A program made the translations under genes and the position numbers. 64,000 nt of DNA, from the NCBI GenBank assembly GCA_017547145.1, contig JAFYQJ010000002.1:1-64000 (forward strand), in the 5' to 3' direction. Shown here piece by piece: positions 25,271 through 35,379 of the stretch (its first letter is position 1; every line of letters starts with the position of its first letter). The notes below the pieces were generated by a model. The model was not told the origin of the DNA. It did not search any database and saw nothing but the letters and a program-made list of their open reading frames with translations. This DNA is from Paludibacteraceae bacterium. Lineage in GTDB: Bacteria; Bacteroidota; Bacteroidia; Bacteroidales; Paludibacteraceae.

Positions 25271-28200
25271 ATGAATTATAAAATTGGAATTGATATTGGC
25301 TCTACTACGATTAAATGTGTAGTTATAGATTCTGCAGAAAAAATCATTTTTAAATTATACAAACGTCATAACGCAAAGATTTTGGAATCTTTAATTGAGG
25401 TGTTTGACGAGTTGTATAATAATATGGGAGATATGCATGTTTCTCTCGGTATAACTGGTTCGGTAGGTATGGGAATTGCAGAAAAATGTGGATTCCCATT
25501 TGTGCAAGAGGTTGTGGCTGCAACAAAGGCAATTAGGTATAAAGAAATTCAAGTTGCTACTATGATAGACATAGGTGGCGAGGATGCTAAAGTAGTCTTT
25601 TTCAATAGCAATGGAGAAGCAGAAGATTTGCGAATGAATGGGAATTGTGCTGGCGGAACGGGTGCTTTTATCGATCAAATGGCAGTAATTCTGTCGGAAA
25701 ATGTAAATTCGTTAAGTAACTTGGCTGCATGTTCAACTCGTACCTATCCCATTGCATCACGTTGTGGAGTTTTTAGTAAAACAGATGTGCAGAATCTTAT
25801 TGCCAAAAATGTTCCAAAAGAAGATGTTGCTGCCTCAATATTTAGAGCTATTGTTGTACAAACTATCATTACACTAGCTCACGGAGCCGAAATAAAACCT
25901 CCTATTTTATTTTGTGGAGGTCCTCTTACGTTTATCCCTGCTCTTAAAAATGAGTTCAAAGATTTTCTTCATTTGAATGATAGTGATATTGTTGAGATTG
26001 AGGAAAGTGAACTTATGCCTGCAATAGGAACAGCAATTACTCACACTGAAACTAAAGAATATCTACTATCGGAAATTAAACAAACGATATGTCAGCAACT
26101 TTTGAAAACAGAAACCACTAGTCAATTGCCTCCGTTATTTTCCGGTGAGCAAGATTATGAAAATTGGAAATCAAGGATTTGTTCTGTGAATTCCAAACAG
26201 GTTCAACTTGGTGAAGAATATGTAGAAGGGTGGCTTGGTGTTGATTCGGGTTCAACAACCACGAAAGTTGTTGTAATCGATAAAGATGGGAATCTGCTTT
26301 TTAGGTACTATGCTCCTAATTGTGGCAATCCAATTGTGGCGGTGAGAAGTGCTTTGGAACTTCTTGAAGCAGATTGTAAGCAGCGAGGAACAATTCTTAA
26401 TATAGTAGGAGCTTGTTCTACCGGGTATGGCGAAGATTTAATAAAAACAGCTTTCTCGTTAGATTTTGGAATAATAGAAACGATAGCCCATTTTATAGCT
26501 GCTCAAACATTAGATCCTAATGTTTCGTTTATTCTTGATATTGGAGGTCAGGATATGAAGGCGATATTTGTTCATGAGGGTGTTATTGATAGAATTGAGA
26601 TAAACGAGGCATGTTCGTCGGGATGTGGCTCATTTCTGGAAACATTTGCTCGCTCAACAGGTAATGATGTGGAGGATTTTGCACGACGGGCATGTAGAGC
26701 AAAAACTCCCTGCGACCTCGGTACAAGATGTACAGTGTTTATGAACTCTAAAGTAAAACAAGTGCTACGCGAGGGGTATACTATTGAAGATATATCTGCA
26801 GGACTTGCTTATTCGGTTATTCGCAATTGCTTGTATAAGGTGTTGAAAATTACCAATGTTGATTCGCTAGGGCAAAATATTGTTGTTCAAGGAGGGACAA
26901 TGAAAAATGATGCTGTGGTCAAAGCTTTGGAAAATTTGACTGGAGCATGCGTAAGTCGTAGTGATTTTCCAGAACTCATGGGAGCCTATGGTTGTGCTAT
27001 CTATGCTCGGAATCATACCTCTGCATCTAGCAATTTGCGGTTGCCGTCTATGCTTGTTGAATCTGCTGATTTTACGACAAAAACTCTTCGTTGTCGTGGA
27101 TGTGAAAATGCTTGTGCAGTCTTGTCGTATCGTTTCAATGGAAATCGGGTGTATTATAGTGGAAATCGTTGTGAAAAGGTTTTTAATAATTCAGGCGAAA
27201 AAACAGTTTTGGGTGATTCTATTTATATCTATAAGCAAAAACAATTGTTTAGACGCAGTAAAACAGAAATGATACATAATGCATTACGAATAGGAATTCC
27301 TCGTTCTCTAAACATTTGGGAAGATTTTCCTTTTTGGAATACTTTGTTTGAGCAATGTGGATTTTCCGTTGTGCTTTCTGACGCAACCGAATTTGCGAAA
27401 TATGAAAAATGTGCAGGTATGGTAATGTCCGATAATATATGTTTCCCTGCTAAAGTGGTTCATAGTCATATCGCCAATCTTGAGGAAAAAGGTGTGGATA
27501 GAATTTTTCTCCCTTTTGTTGTACATAGCAGGATGAATAATGGAGAAAATAGCTACAACTGTCCTATTGTAACGGGATATTCGGAGGTGGTGAAAAATGT
27601 ACAGAGTATAAACGTGCCGCTCGATACTCCTACATTTTCTATGAAAAATAAAAAACTGTTTCGTAAGCAGTGTATTTCTTATCTAGCATTGTTGGGAGTT
27701 GCTCGTAATAAAGCAGTTAAGGCATTCAATATTGCTGATAAATTTTACAATAATTATTCGGCAGAGATAGCTGAACATTGTAAGCAGATACTTCACAAAT
27801 CTCAATCAAATAACGAAATAACAATTTTGCTTGCAGGTCGTCCGTACCACAGCGATTCTCTTATTCAGCACGACGTGGCAACTATGATTGCTAATATGGG
27901 GGTAAATGTTATTTCCGAAGATATAGTTCGGTGTGAAATGGAAGGAAATGTTTTAGACGAAAATTTTGTTTCTCAATGGACTTATACAAATCGCATACTT
28001 CAAGCAGCTAGGTGGTGTGCATCGCAAGGGGTTGATGTTCAGTTTGTAGAAATGACGTCGTTTGGGTGTGGCCCCGATGCTTTTCTTACAGATGCCGTGC
28101 GTGATATTCTAAAAGAGGGGGGTAAGGCTTTGACACTAGTGAAACTTGATGATATAAATAACATCGGTTCGATGAAACTGCGTGTGAGGTCGCTTGTAGA

Positions 28201-29473
28201 GAGTATAAAAATTTCATCAAAAAAAACAGCTGAAGAACATCACCAGTCAAGACCGCCGTATTACGAAGAAAAAGATAGAGGGAAAAAGATTCTTGTCCCA
28301 TTTTTTACGCCATTTATCTCTCCATTAATTCCTCCGCTTATGGCAAACTTTGGATATGATGTGGAGTGTTTGCCTATCAGTGATGAGAGTTCGGTGGAGT
28401 ATGGATTAAAGTACGCAAACAATGAGGTTTGTTATCCAGCTACACTTGTTGTTGGTGATTTTATAAAGGCACTAACAGAAGGTGCCTATGAACCAAACAA
28501 TGTGGCACTTGCTATGACACAGACGGGAGGGCAGTGTCGGGCAAGCAATTATCTTCCTCTCATAAAACGAGCTCTTATTGATGCTGGATTTTCTAATACA
28601 CCAGTGATTTCAATTTCTTTTGGAAGCGGACTTCAAAATTATCAACCGGGATTTAGTATGAATTGGTTGAAATCAATTCCTACGATTGTGCATACGATAT
28701 TATTTTCTGACTCAATTGCAAAAATGTATTATGCAGCGGCGGCAAGGGAAATCGGCAAGGGAAAGGCTTTGTTGTTGAAGAATAAATATCTCAATAAGGG
28801 AGGAATTTTGCTTCGTAAGGGCAAATGGAGAAATTTGCTTTCGCTCACTTCGGAGGCCGCCAACGAGTTTAATGAATTGTGTGGCGATAAAGTTTGCATG
28901 AAGGTTGGTGTTGTTGGTGAGATTTATCTTAAGTTTAATCCTTTTTCTCATAAAAATGTAATTGAGTGGCTAATGGAACAAGGTGTAGAGGTAGTTCCGC
29001 CTATTATGCTGGATTTCTTTGCCCAATTTTTTGTTAATAGACGAGAGAAAAAGCAGTCGTTTATTGCAAAGGATAATATTCCTGATTTTGTTTACGATAT
29101 TTTATATGCACAATTAAAACGTTTAATGCGTAAGTATGAGGATGCTGCGGCAACTTTTAGATATTTTACGCCTTTTAGTGATATATTTGACGAAGCAAAT
29201 GAAGCTTCCTATATTATTAACTTAAATACGCAGTTTGGTGAAGGATGGTTGTTGCCTGCTGAAATTGCTACTTATTATCGTAATGGAGTGAAAAATGTAA
29301 TTTCGCTTCAGCCATTTGGCTGTATAGCAAATCACATTATCGAAAGAGGAATTGAAAAAAAACTCAAAAAAATGTTCCCTCAATTAAATTTGCTATCTTT
29401 GGATTTCGATAGCGGAGTAAGCGATGTGAATGTAATCAATCGTTTACTATTGTTTGTCGATAATTTGAAATAA
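25271..29473 (+). CDS. Acyl-CoA dehydratase activase, two ATPase domains plus HgdB-like C-terminus
   Basis: 1400 residues. Two BadF/BcrA/HgdC-type ASKHA ATPase domains: the first starts IGIDIGSTTIKCVVID and has the Fe-S ligands Cys126 (NGNCAGGTGAF) and Cys165 (IASRCGVFS); the second starts LGVDSGSTTTKVVVID (322-337) with NEACSSGCGSFLE (448/452) and GTRCTVF (487). The C-terminal 800 residues resemble the DUF2229 and 2-hydroxyglutaryl-CoA dehydratase-like regions found in large activases. In known systems the activase hydrolyses ATP to drive one electron into the dehydratase. No separate HgdA/HgdB pair is adjacent, so the partner or substrate is unknown. Cotranscribed with a TetR regulator 7 bases downstream. 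Confidence 0.85.
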   Translation: MNYKIGIDIGSTTIKCVVIDSAEKIIFKLYKRHNAKILESLIEVFDELYNNMGDMHVSLGITGSVGMGIAEKCGFPFVQEVVAATKAIRYKEIQVATMIDIGGEDAKVVFFNSNGEAEDLRMNGNCAGGTGAFIDQMAVILSENVNSLSNLAACSTRTYPIASRCGVFSKTDVQNLIAKNVPKEDVAASIFRAIVVQTIITLAHGAEIKPPILFCGGPLTFIPALKNEFKDFLHLNDSDIVEIEESELMPAIGTAITHTETKEYLLSEIKQTICQQLLKTETTSQLPPLFSGEQDYENWKSRICSVNSKQVQLGEEYVEGWLGVDSGSTTTKVVVIDKDGNLLFRYYAPNCGNPIVAVRSALELLEADCKQRGTILNIVGACSTGYGEDLIKTAFSLDFGIIETIAHFIAAQTLDPNVSFILDIGGQDMKAIFVHEGVIDRIEINEACSSGCGSFLETFARSTGNDVEDFARRACRAKTPCDLGTRCTVFMNSKVKQVLREGYTIEDISAGLAYSVIRNCLYKVLKITNVDSLGQNIVVQGGTMKNDAVVKALENLTGACVSRSDFPELMGAYGCAIYARNHTSASSNLRLPSMLVESADFTTKTLRCRGCENACAVLSYRFNGNRVYYSGNRCEKVFNNSGEKTVLGDSIYIYKQKQLFRRSKTEMIHNALRIGIPRSLNIWEDFPFWNTLFEQCGFSVVLSDATEFAKYEKCAGMVMSDNICFPAKVVHSHIANLEEKGVDRIFLPFVVHSRMNNGENSYNCPIVTGYSEVVKNVQSINVPLDTPTFSMKNKKLFRKQCISYLALLGVARNKAVKAFNIADKFYNNYSAEIAEHCKQILHKSQSNNEITILLAGRPYHSDSLIQHDVATMIANMGVNVISEDIVRCEMEGNVLDENFVSQWTYTNRILQAARWCASQGVDVQFVEMTSFGCGPDAFLTDAVRDILKEGGKALTLVKLDDINNIGSMKLRVRSLVESIKISSKKTAEEHHQSRPPYYEEKDRGKKILVPFFTPFISPLIPPLMANFGYDVECLPISDESSVEYGLKYANNEVCYPATLVVGDFIKALTEGAYEPNNVALAMTQTGGQCRASNYLPLIKRALIDAGFSNTPVISISFGSGLQNYQPGFSMNWLKSIPTIVHTILFSDSIAKMYYAAAAREIGKGKALLLKNKYLNKGGILLRKGKWRNLLSLTSEAANEFNELCGDKVCMKVGVVGEIYLKFNPFSHKNVIEWLMEQGVEVVPPIMLDFFAQFFVNRREKKQSFIAKDNIPDFVYDILYAQLKRLMRKYEDAAATFRYFTPFSDIFDEANEASYIINLNTQFGEGWLLPAEIATYYRNGVKNVISLQPFGCIANHIIERGIEKKLKKMFPQLNLLSLDFDSGVSDVNVINRLLLFVDNLK

Positions 29474-29480
29474 TTTAACC

Positions 29481-30068
29481 ATGGAAAATAAAATTATACA
29501 AGCAGCTAAAGAAACTTTCCTGAAAAAAGGTTACAAAGAAACAAATATGAGCGATATAGCAGCAGCTGTCGGGCTTACTCGTCCGGCAATGCATTATTAT
29601 TTTCGCACAAAAGAGCGATTGTTTCAGGCTGTGTTTGGTGAAATATTACTTTCTTTTCTTCCCAAAATAAAAGGTCTTATCAATGCAGATATTCCATTGG
29701 AGGAAAAAATTGGTAAAATTGTAGATGAGTATTTTGTTATTTTGAAGGAAACTCCCGAATTACCATTGTTTTTGATGAAGGAGGCAAGTCGTGATTTTGA
29801 TGCCTTTGTGAAAGTTGCTATAGGAAGTAATATTGTGGAGTTGGGCAATAATGTTTTCAGTGCTTTGGAGGAAGAAATGGCTGCTGGCAGAATCAAACGA
29901 GTGCCGCTTATTGAGATTTTTTATACATTTTATGGTTTATTAACAGTGCCTTTTATGACGCTTCCTGTTGCTACGCAAGTATTTGGAGAAGAAAATATTA
30001 CGGATACGATCAATAACCAATGGAAATCTCACATTATCAACTATGTAACATTGTTGTTGAAGCCATAA
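29481..30068 (+). CDS. TetR-family transcriptional regulator
   Basis: 195 residues. The N-terminal helix-turn-helix is clear: KIIQAAKETFLKKGYKETNMSDIAAAVGLTRPAMHYYFRTKERLFQAVFGE. The C-terminal part is a ligand-binding helical domain of unknown specificity. Placed 7 bases after the activase, so it probably controls that gene, perhaps sensing an acyl-CoA; this is inference. Confidence 0.9.
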   Translation: MENKIIQAAKETFLKKGYKETNMSDIAAAVGLTRPAMHYYFRTKERLFQAVFGEILLSFLPKIKGLINADIPLEEKIGKIVDEYFVILKETPELPLFLMKEASRDFDAFVKVAIGSNIVELGNNVFSALEEEMAAGRIKRVPLIEIFYTFYGLLTVPFMTLPVATQVFGEENITDTINNQWKSHIINYVTLLLKP

Positions 30069-30108
30069 GCCATAATTAAACGCATATTAAAAAAATAGAA
30101 TAAAATAG

Positions 30109-30138
30109 TTGCTCTTTTTTAGAAAAACATTACTTTTG
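30109..30138 (+). promoter_or_regulatory. Promoter of the TPP-controlled receptor
   Basis: TTG (30109-30111), 19-base spacer, TACTTTTG (30131-30138). The predicted start precedes the riboswitch by about 25 bases. Confidence 0.75.
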
Positions 30139-30163
30139 CCAACGGTTTTTGCACGAAGCAAAA

Positions 30164-30245
30164 GCACAATGGGGTGCCTTAAAATTTCAGGCTGAGATCA
30201 TACCCTTTGAACCTGCCCGGGTAATTCCGAGAAGGGAAAAGAGAC
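30164..30245 (+). promoter_or_regulatory. TPP riboswitch (THI element)
   Basis: The conserved blocks occur in order: GGGGTGCC (30171-30178), GCTGAGA (30191-30197), ACCC with GAACCTG (30202-30215), GGGTAATTCCGAGAAGGGAA (30219-30238). Binding of thiamin pyrophosphate should shut off the downstream receptor. The 5' strand CAATGGGG (30167-30174) can alternatively pair with CCCTCATTG (30274-30282, one bulged T). GCAATTT (30282-30288) can pair with AAATTGC (30307-30313) just before the ATG. This offers a plausible translational switch; that mechanism is inference. Confidence 0.93.
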
Positions 30246-30314
30246 AAAATCTTTCAGTTTTTTTATTTGTAAGCCCTCATTGCAATTTTTTAATTTTTTA
30301 ACAAACAAATTGCT

Positions 30315-32570
30315 ATGAGAAAAAAAAGTTTTGTGGTTGCTGCAATGCAACTTGCGGTGTGTGCCTCCGCAATGGCACAAGTGGTAAACGATTCGGTGAT
30401 GCGGAATGTGGATTTGGACGAAGTAACGGTCATTTCCTCGCGTTTTGGTAATGAGCATTCGTTGAATAAAACATCTTTACTTGCCCATGATTTGCAAGAG
30501 CAAAATATGGGAGAAAATCTACCTTTTTTGTTGCAAAAAACACCTTCGTTGGTGGTAACGAGCGACGATGGGCTTGGCGTTGGTTACACCTACTTCCGAG
30601 TGCGTGGAACCGATCAAAGTCGCATCAATATGACCATCAACGGCATTCCGCTCAACGATAGCGAAAGTCAATCGGTGTTTTGGGTGAATATGACCGATAT
30701 GGTGGGCAGTATGAGTAAAATGGATGTGCAGCGAGGAGTAGGTACTTCGGTCAATGGTTCGGCAGCATTTGGAGCTTCGGTGAATATGCAAACAGAAATT
30801 GCACATCAAAAACCTTATGCCGAAATTGCTTTCAATGGCGGAAGTTATAACACATTTCGTGAAAGTGTAAAAGTAGGAACTGGGCTTTTGAAACATGGTT
30901 TTTCTATTGATGCTCGTTACTCCAAAGTGAATAGCAATGGCTACATCGACCATGCTAAGTCCGATTTGCATTCGTACTTTGTTTCGGGTGCGTGGTATGG
31001 TGTAAATACAATGGTGAAATTGCTCGCTTTTGGCGGAAAAGAAAAAACGGGCATTGCGTGGGATGGTGTTTCTCCATCGATGTGGCGCGATAATCCTCGC
31101 TACAATGGAGCATGTGAGTATACGGATGAAAATGGCGTGCTTAAGTATTACAACAACAATACTGATAATTATTTTCAGCAACATTATCAGGCGCACGTTT
31201 CGCATATTTTTAATCCGAAATGGAGTATAAATGCGGCATTGCATTACACGCGTGGCGATGGTTATGCCGAACAAGTGAAATATGCCAAACTGAAAGATTA
31301 TGCTCTGTTGACTTACATTGATAAAAATGGCGATGAGGTGAAAAAATCGAATTTAGTTCGTAGGAAGTATCTTTTGAATGATTTTTATGGCGGAACCATT
31401 GCTGCTCACTATACTTCGAAATCGGTTAAGGTAGATTTCGGTGCTGCGGCAAATAATTACACAGGTGTGCACTATGGGCAAGTGTTGAAAATGTTAGATG
31501 AGAGTTATCCAAATGCTGTAGAAAATTACGAATACTACCGCAACAGAGGAGATAAACTCGACGCTAATGTTTTTGCTAAAGCAAATTGGGAAATTGTAAA
31601 AGGACTGAATCTTTATGGTGATTTGCAATATCGTTTTATTGATTATCGACTTTCGGGAGTGAACGATGAAGATTTGGAAGAAATAGGTTTTCATGAGCAA
31701 TTTCATTTTTTTAACCCAAAAGCAGGAATTTCATATTCTAGTAAAGGTCATAATGCGTATGCTACGTTTGCAATGGCTAATCGTGAGCCAACTCGAAAAA
31801 ATTACACCGAATGCGGGCCAAATGACCAACCTCGCCACGAAACGTTGTACGACTACGAGTTAGGATATTCTTATTCGCACCGAATTTTTTCAACTGGAGT
31901 GAATCTCTATTTTATGGATTATGATAATCAACTTGTACTTACAGGAAAACTTTCAGATACAGGTGCTGCACTCACTCGTAATGTTAAAGATAGTTACCGT
32001 ATGGGAATAGAATTTTTGGCAGGAGTGCAAATTGCCAAATGTTTGCGTTGGGATGTGAATTTGACTTTGAGTCAGAATAAAATACTGAATTATACGGATT
32101 GGGTGGACGATTGGTATGCTGATTGGAGCGACCCTAATGTAATTGCTACTTCGGGACAAGTGGAAGTCGATTATGGAAAAACGGATATCGCTTTTTCTCC
32201 CAATGTGCTTGTAGGAAGCTCTCTACAATTTGATTTAAGCGGTTTCTCTGCTGTGTTTCAAACCAATTTTGTAGGAAGTCAGTATCTCGACAATACGATG
32301 AATAGCGCATCAAAACTTCCTGCTTATTGTGTAAATAATTTGGGATTGTCTTATTGTTTACCGTTAAAGAAAGTTGTAAAAGATATTACATTCCGTGTGC
32401 AAATGAACAATCTCTTCAATGCAAAATATGTGTCGAATGGTTGGAGTTACAGTTATTTTGAAGGAGCCAACGCTAAAGGAGAATTCTCTCGCGAAAATCA
32501 AAAATACGATGTCGGCTATTATGCTCAAGCACCATTTAATATCCACGCCGGATTTGTGGTGAGGTTTTAA
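30315..32570 (+). CDS. TonB-dependent outer-membrane receptor, probably for thiamin
   Basis: 751 residues. Signal peptide to SAMAQ. The plug domain starts VDLDEVTVISSRFGNEHSLNKTSLLAHDLQEQ (a TonB-box-like VDLDEVTVISSR) and contains YFRVRGTDQSRINMTINGIPLNDSESQ. The 22-strand barrel ends GYYAQAPFNIHAGFVVRF, closing with aromatic Phe. It lies alone behind a TPP riboswitch. Riboswitch-controlled TonB receptors in Bacteroides are known as thiamin importers, supporting that substrate over sugars or heme. No PnuT or thiamin kinase is adjacent. Energy could come from the ExbB/ExbD cluster at 44.6-47 kb. Confidence 0.9.
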   Translation: MRKKSFVVAAMQLAVCASAMAQVVNDSVMRNVDLDEVTVISSRFGNEHSLNKTSLLAHDLQEQNMGENLPFLLQKTPSLVVTSDDGLGVGYTYFRVRGTDQSRINMTINGIPLNDSESQSVFWVNMTDMVGSMSKMDVQRGVGTSVNGSAAFGASVNMQTEIAHQKPYAEIAFNGGSYNTFRESVKVGTGLLKHGFSIDARYSKVNSNGYIDHAKSDLHSYFVSGAWYGVNTMVKLLAFGGKEKTGIAWDGVSPSMWRDNPRYNGACEYTDENGVLKYYNNNTDNYFQQHYQAHVSHIFNPKWSINAALHYTRGDGYAEQVKYAKLKDYALLTYIDKNGDEVKKSNLVRRKYLLNDFYGGTIAAHYTSKSVKVDFGAAANNYTGVHYGQVLKMLDESYPNAVENYEYYRNRGDKLDANVFAKANWEIVKGLNLYGDLQYRFIDYRLSGVNDEDLEEIGFHEQFHFFNPKAGISYSSKGHNAYATFAMANREPTRKNYTECGPNDQPRHETLYDYELGYSYSHRIFSTGVNLYFMDYDNQLVLTGKLSDTGAALTRNVKDSYRMGIEFLAGVQIAKCLRWDVNLTLSQNKILNYTDWVDDWYADWSDPNVIATSGQVEVDYGKTDIAFSPNVLVGSSLQFDLSGFSAVFQTNFVGSQYLDNTMNSASKLPAYCVNNLGLSYCLPLKKVVKDITFRVQMNNLFNAKYVSNGWSYSYFEGANAKGEFSRENQKYDVGYYAQAPFNIHAGFVVRF

Positions 32571-32650
32571 AAAAAATATTGTTGAAAAAAAGAATTCTTC
32601 AAATAGTTTTTGTCCCCATACTGAACATACTAAAAACAAAACGAAATAAT

Positions 32651-32690
32651 AAAAAATAGGAAATCAAAAAGAGTTTCTATTTTTTTATTT
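32651..32690 (+). terminator. Weak terminator after the receptor
   Basis: AAAAAATAGGAAA (32651-32663) pairs with TTTCTATTTTTT (32674-32685) with one bulged G, then more T. Confidence 0.5.
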
Positions 32691-32728
32691 TTCACATTTC
32701 TAATGGTGGCATTTTGCTAAAAAGAGCG

Positions 32729-32736
32729 TATCTTTG
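32729..32736 (+). promoter_or_regulatory. -7 box for porQ
   Basis: TATCTTTG, followed by AAACTTG, 13 bases before ATG 32749. No clean -33. Confidence 0.6.
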
Positions 32737-32748
32737 AAACTTGTTTTT

Positions 32749-33780
32749 ATGAAGCGGATAGGTGTTTTTATAGCAATGCTCATGGTTTGTGAGTTGGTAT
32801 ATTCACAAGCGGGAGATGGTACATTTAAGTTGCTCGATTTGCCGTCGTCGGCACGTGTGGCAGCTATGGGTGGCACAAACGTGGCTATGCACGACGATGA
32901 CATAAATTTTTCGGCGATGAATCCGGCTCTTTTGTCTGAAAAGACGCATAATATGCTTTCATTTAATTATTCCAACTATTTTTCGGATATCAACTTCGGT
33001 TCGGTGCTTTATGGTCGCAATTTTGGCGATAAAAACTATACAGCTTTTGGAGCTCACTATCTCGATTATGGGAAATTTCTTGAAACATCGGAAACAAACG
33101 AAGTGCTTGGACATTTCACAGCAAAAGATATTGTGTTGAGTGCTTCGTATGCACGACTTTTGCATCCTCGCTGGACTATCGGGTTGTCGTTCAAACCGAT
33201 GATTTCTATCTACGAACGTTATCAAACTTACGGTTTTTCGTTCGATGTTGGTGTAGGTTATGCCGATACGAAACACAATTTTTATGCAGGTTTGGCATTC
33301 CGTAATTTAGGAATGTCGGTGGCAAGTTTTCGCTCGTTAGATGGTCAACGTAGCATTGATATGTTGCCTTGGAATATAGAACTTTCGTTGGTGAAAGGTT
33401 TTAAGCATGCTCCAATTCGTATTTCGATGACGGCACACAACTGGCAATGTTGGGATTTGGGATATACCAACCATGTAACTTCGGTAAATGCTAAGGAAAT
33501 GACAAAGGCAGGAGCATTTTTCGATATGTTGTTTCGGCATACGATATTCAATTTTGAAATTTTACCCACCAAAAATATTTATTTGCTGATAAGTTATAAT
33601 CATCGTCGACAACGTGAAATGAGCGTTTCTAATTATAAAACAGCAGCGGGACTTTCGTTTGGTGCAGGTATTAAGGTTTATAAGTTTCATATAGACGCAG
33701 GTTTTGCTCAATATCAAGCTGGGCAATTTTCGTTTCATGCAACATTTACAACTTATTTGTCGGAGTTTGGAATAAAATAA
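32749..33780 (+). CDS. porQ: PorV/PorQ-family outer-membrane protein, PorQ
   Basis: 343 residues. Signal peptide ends near LVYSQ. The mature N-terminus GDGTFKLLDLPSSARVAAMGGTNVAMHDDDINFSAMNPALLSE is the typical PorV/PorQ/FadL-like opening with the small-residue RxAAMGG block. The rest is a beta-barrel. In P. gingivalis PorQ belongs to the type IX secretion outer-membrane apparatus. Its place directly before cmk and ispH repeats the order known there. ATG 32749 is chosen over the upstream in-frame start because it follows the -7 box and begins the signal peptide. Confidence 0.83.
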   Translation: MKRIGVFIAMLMVCELVYSQAGDGTFKLLDLPSSARVAAMGGTNVAMHDDDINFSAMNPALLSEKTHNMLSFNYSNYFSDINFGSVLYGRNFGDKNYTAFGAHYLDYGKFLETSETNEVLGHFTAKDIVLSASYARLLHPRWTIGLSFKPMISIYERYQTYGFSFDVGVGYADTKHNFYAGLAFRNLGMSVASFRSLDGQRSIDMLPWNIELSLVKGFKHAPIRISMTAHNWQCWDLGYTNHVTSVNAKEMTKAGAFFDMLFRHTIFNFEILPTKNIYLLISYNHRRQREMSVSNYKTAAGLSFGAGIKVYKFHIDAGFAQYQAGQFSFHATFTTYLSEFGIK

Positions 33781-33787
33781 AAATATT

Positions 33788-34480
33788 ATGGAAAATAAGA
33801 AAATAGTAGTGGCAATCGATGGATTTTCGTCGTGTGGAAAGAGCACAATGGCAAAGGAATTAGCTGCAAAAGTAGGTTATACTTATATCGATACGGGTGC
33901 GATGTATCGTGCAGTTTCGCTGTATGCAATTCAAAATGGTTTAATGGATGCTACAACGATAAACGAATCTGCTTTGCAAAGCAAAATAGCTACTATAAAA
34001 GTAGATTTTCGTCCAAACAAAAAGGGTGGAAGTGATGTTTATTTGAATGATGAAAATGTAGAATCGAAAATACGTACACTAGAGGTTTCTAATGGGGCAA
34101 GTAGAGTTAGCACTTTGAGGTTTGTGCGTGAGCATTTAGTAGCAATGCAACAAGCAATGGGTGCTGCAAAAGGTGTTGTGATGGACGGTCGCGATATTGG
34201 TACAGTTGTTTTCCCGAATGCAGAATTGAAAATATTTTTAACAGCTTCGGCTGAAGTTCGTGCTGAACGCCGTTACAAAGAATTGTTGCAAAAGGGAGAA
34301 AATACTACGTTCGAAGCTGTTTTGGCAAATGTGAAGGAACGTGATGAACGTGATACAAACCGAAAAGAAAGCCCTTTGCGTAAAGCAGACGATGCTGTTT
34401 TGTTGGACAATTCTACTTTGTCGCCAGAGGAACAAAGAGAGTGGTTGTATCGTGTTTTTAGTGATACTATTGCAAAATAA
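33788..34480 (+). CDS. cmk: (d)CMP kinase
   Basis: Phosphorylates CMP and dCMP. 230 residues. P-loop AIDGFSSCGKSTMAKELA (about 9-26), acceptor site IDTGAMYRAVSLYA, then VVMDGRDIGTVVFPNAELKIFL and lid residues (RAERRYKE). It starts 7 bases after porQ and precedes ispH by 2 bases. Confidence 0.95.
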   Translation: MENKKIVVAIDGFSSCGKSTMAKELAAKVGYTYIDTGAMYRAVSLYAIQNGLMDATTINESALQSKIATIKVDFRPNKKGGSDVYLNDENVESKIRTLEVSNGASRVSTLRFVREHLVAMQQAMGAAKGVVMDGRDIGTVVFPNAELKIFLTASAEVRAERRYKELLQKGENTTFEAVLANVKERDERDTNRKESPLRKADDAVLLDNSTLSPEEQREWLYRVFSDTIAK

Positions 34481-34482
34481 AG

Positions 34483-35379
34483 ATGAAGTCCGAGAGTCAA
34501 AAACCGAAAACTGTTGTTGTAACTATAGATGAAAATTCGGGTTTTTGTTTTGGTGTTGTAAATGCAATATCGAAAGCTGAAGAGTCGTTGCACAATGTAG
34601 GACATCTCTATTGTTTGGGCGATATTGTGCACAATTCGCAAGAGCAGGAGCGTTTATCAAAACTTGGTTTGGAGGTTATTACTCACCAAGATTTAAAGAA
34701 TATCCATAATGCAAAAGTACTTTTGCGAGCTCATGGCGAACCTCCCGAAACTTATCGTATAGCTCAACAAAATTCAAATTTAATAATAGATGCCTCATGC
34801 CCTGTGGTTTTGCGTTTGCAAACAAAAATAAAACAAGCATTTGAAACGAACCCTGACGCACAAATTGTTATATATGGAAAGGTAGGGCATGCTGAAGTAA
34901 ATGGTTTGGTTGGACAAACATGTGGTAAGGCAGTTGTTGTTGAAAACGAGCAAGATGCAGAAGAATTAAATTTTTCAAAAGATATTGTTCTCTTTTCGCA
35001 AACAACAAAATCTTTAGAGGGGTTTAATCGGTTGATAGATTTTATTAAAAAACGTATGCAGGGCAGTGCAACGTTAGTTTTTTACGATACAATATGTAGG
35101 CAAGTTGCAAATCGTGTAGTGCGGATTAAGCGTTTTGCATCAAATTTTGATTTAATATTTTTTGTAAGTGATAAAAAAAGTTCCAACGGAAAAGTTTTGT
35201 TTGAAGAATGTTGCAAGGTGAATGATAATGTACATTTTATTTCATCGGCAAAAGATATTGATATTTCACTTTTGAAAAATGTAAAAACAATAGGAATTTG
35301 TGGAGCTACATCGACTCCAAAATGGTTGATGGAAGATGTAGAAAAAGAAATATATTTAAAAACAGAGAATTTGTTATGA
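34483..35379 (+). CDS. ispH: 4-hydroxy-3-methylbut-2-enyl diphosphate reductase
   Basis: Last step of the MEP isoprenoid pathway, producing IPP and DMAPP on a [4Fe-4S] cluster. 298 residues. The cluster cysteines appear in [22 protein letters not shown] and [12 protein letters not shown]; substrate motifs LRAHGEPPE and [14 protein letters not shown] are present. The stop overlaps the pfkA start (ATGA). Confidence 0.95.
   Translation: MKSESQKPKTVVVTIDENSGFCFGVVNAISKAEESLHNVGHLYCLGDIVHNSQEQERLSKLGLEVITHQDLKNIHNAKVLLRAHGEPPETYRIAQQNSNLIIDASCPVVLRLQTKIKQAFETNPDAQIVIYGKVGHAEVNGLVGQTCGKAVVVENEQDAEELNFSKDIVLFSQTTKSLEGFNRLIDFIKKRMQGSATLVFYDTICRQVANRVVRIKRFASNFDLIFFVSDKKSSNGKVLFEECCKVNDNVHFISSAKDIDISLLKNVKTIGICGATSTPKWLMEDVEKEIYLKTENLL

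Noticed and set aside
13100-33780. Complete type IX secretion locus
   Set aside because: Only PorD- and PorQ-like genes are present. The core PorK/L/M/N genes and cargo with a C-terminal domain are not in the window.
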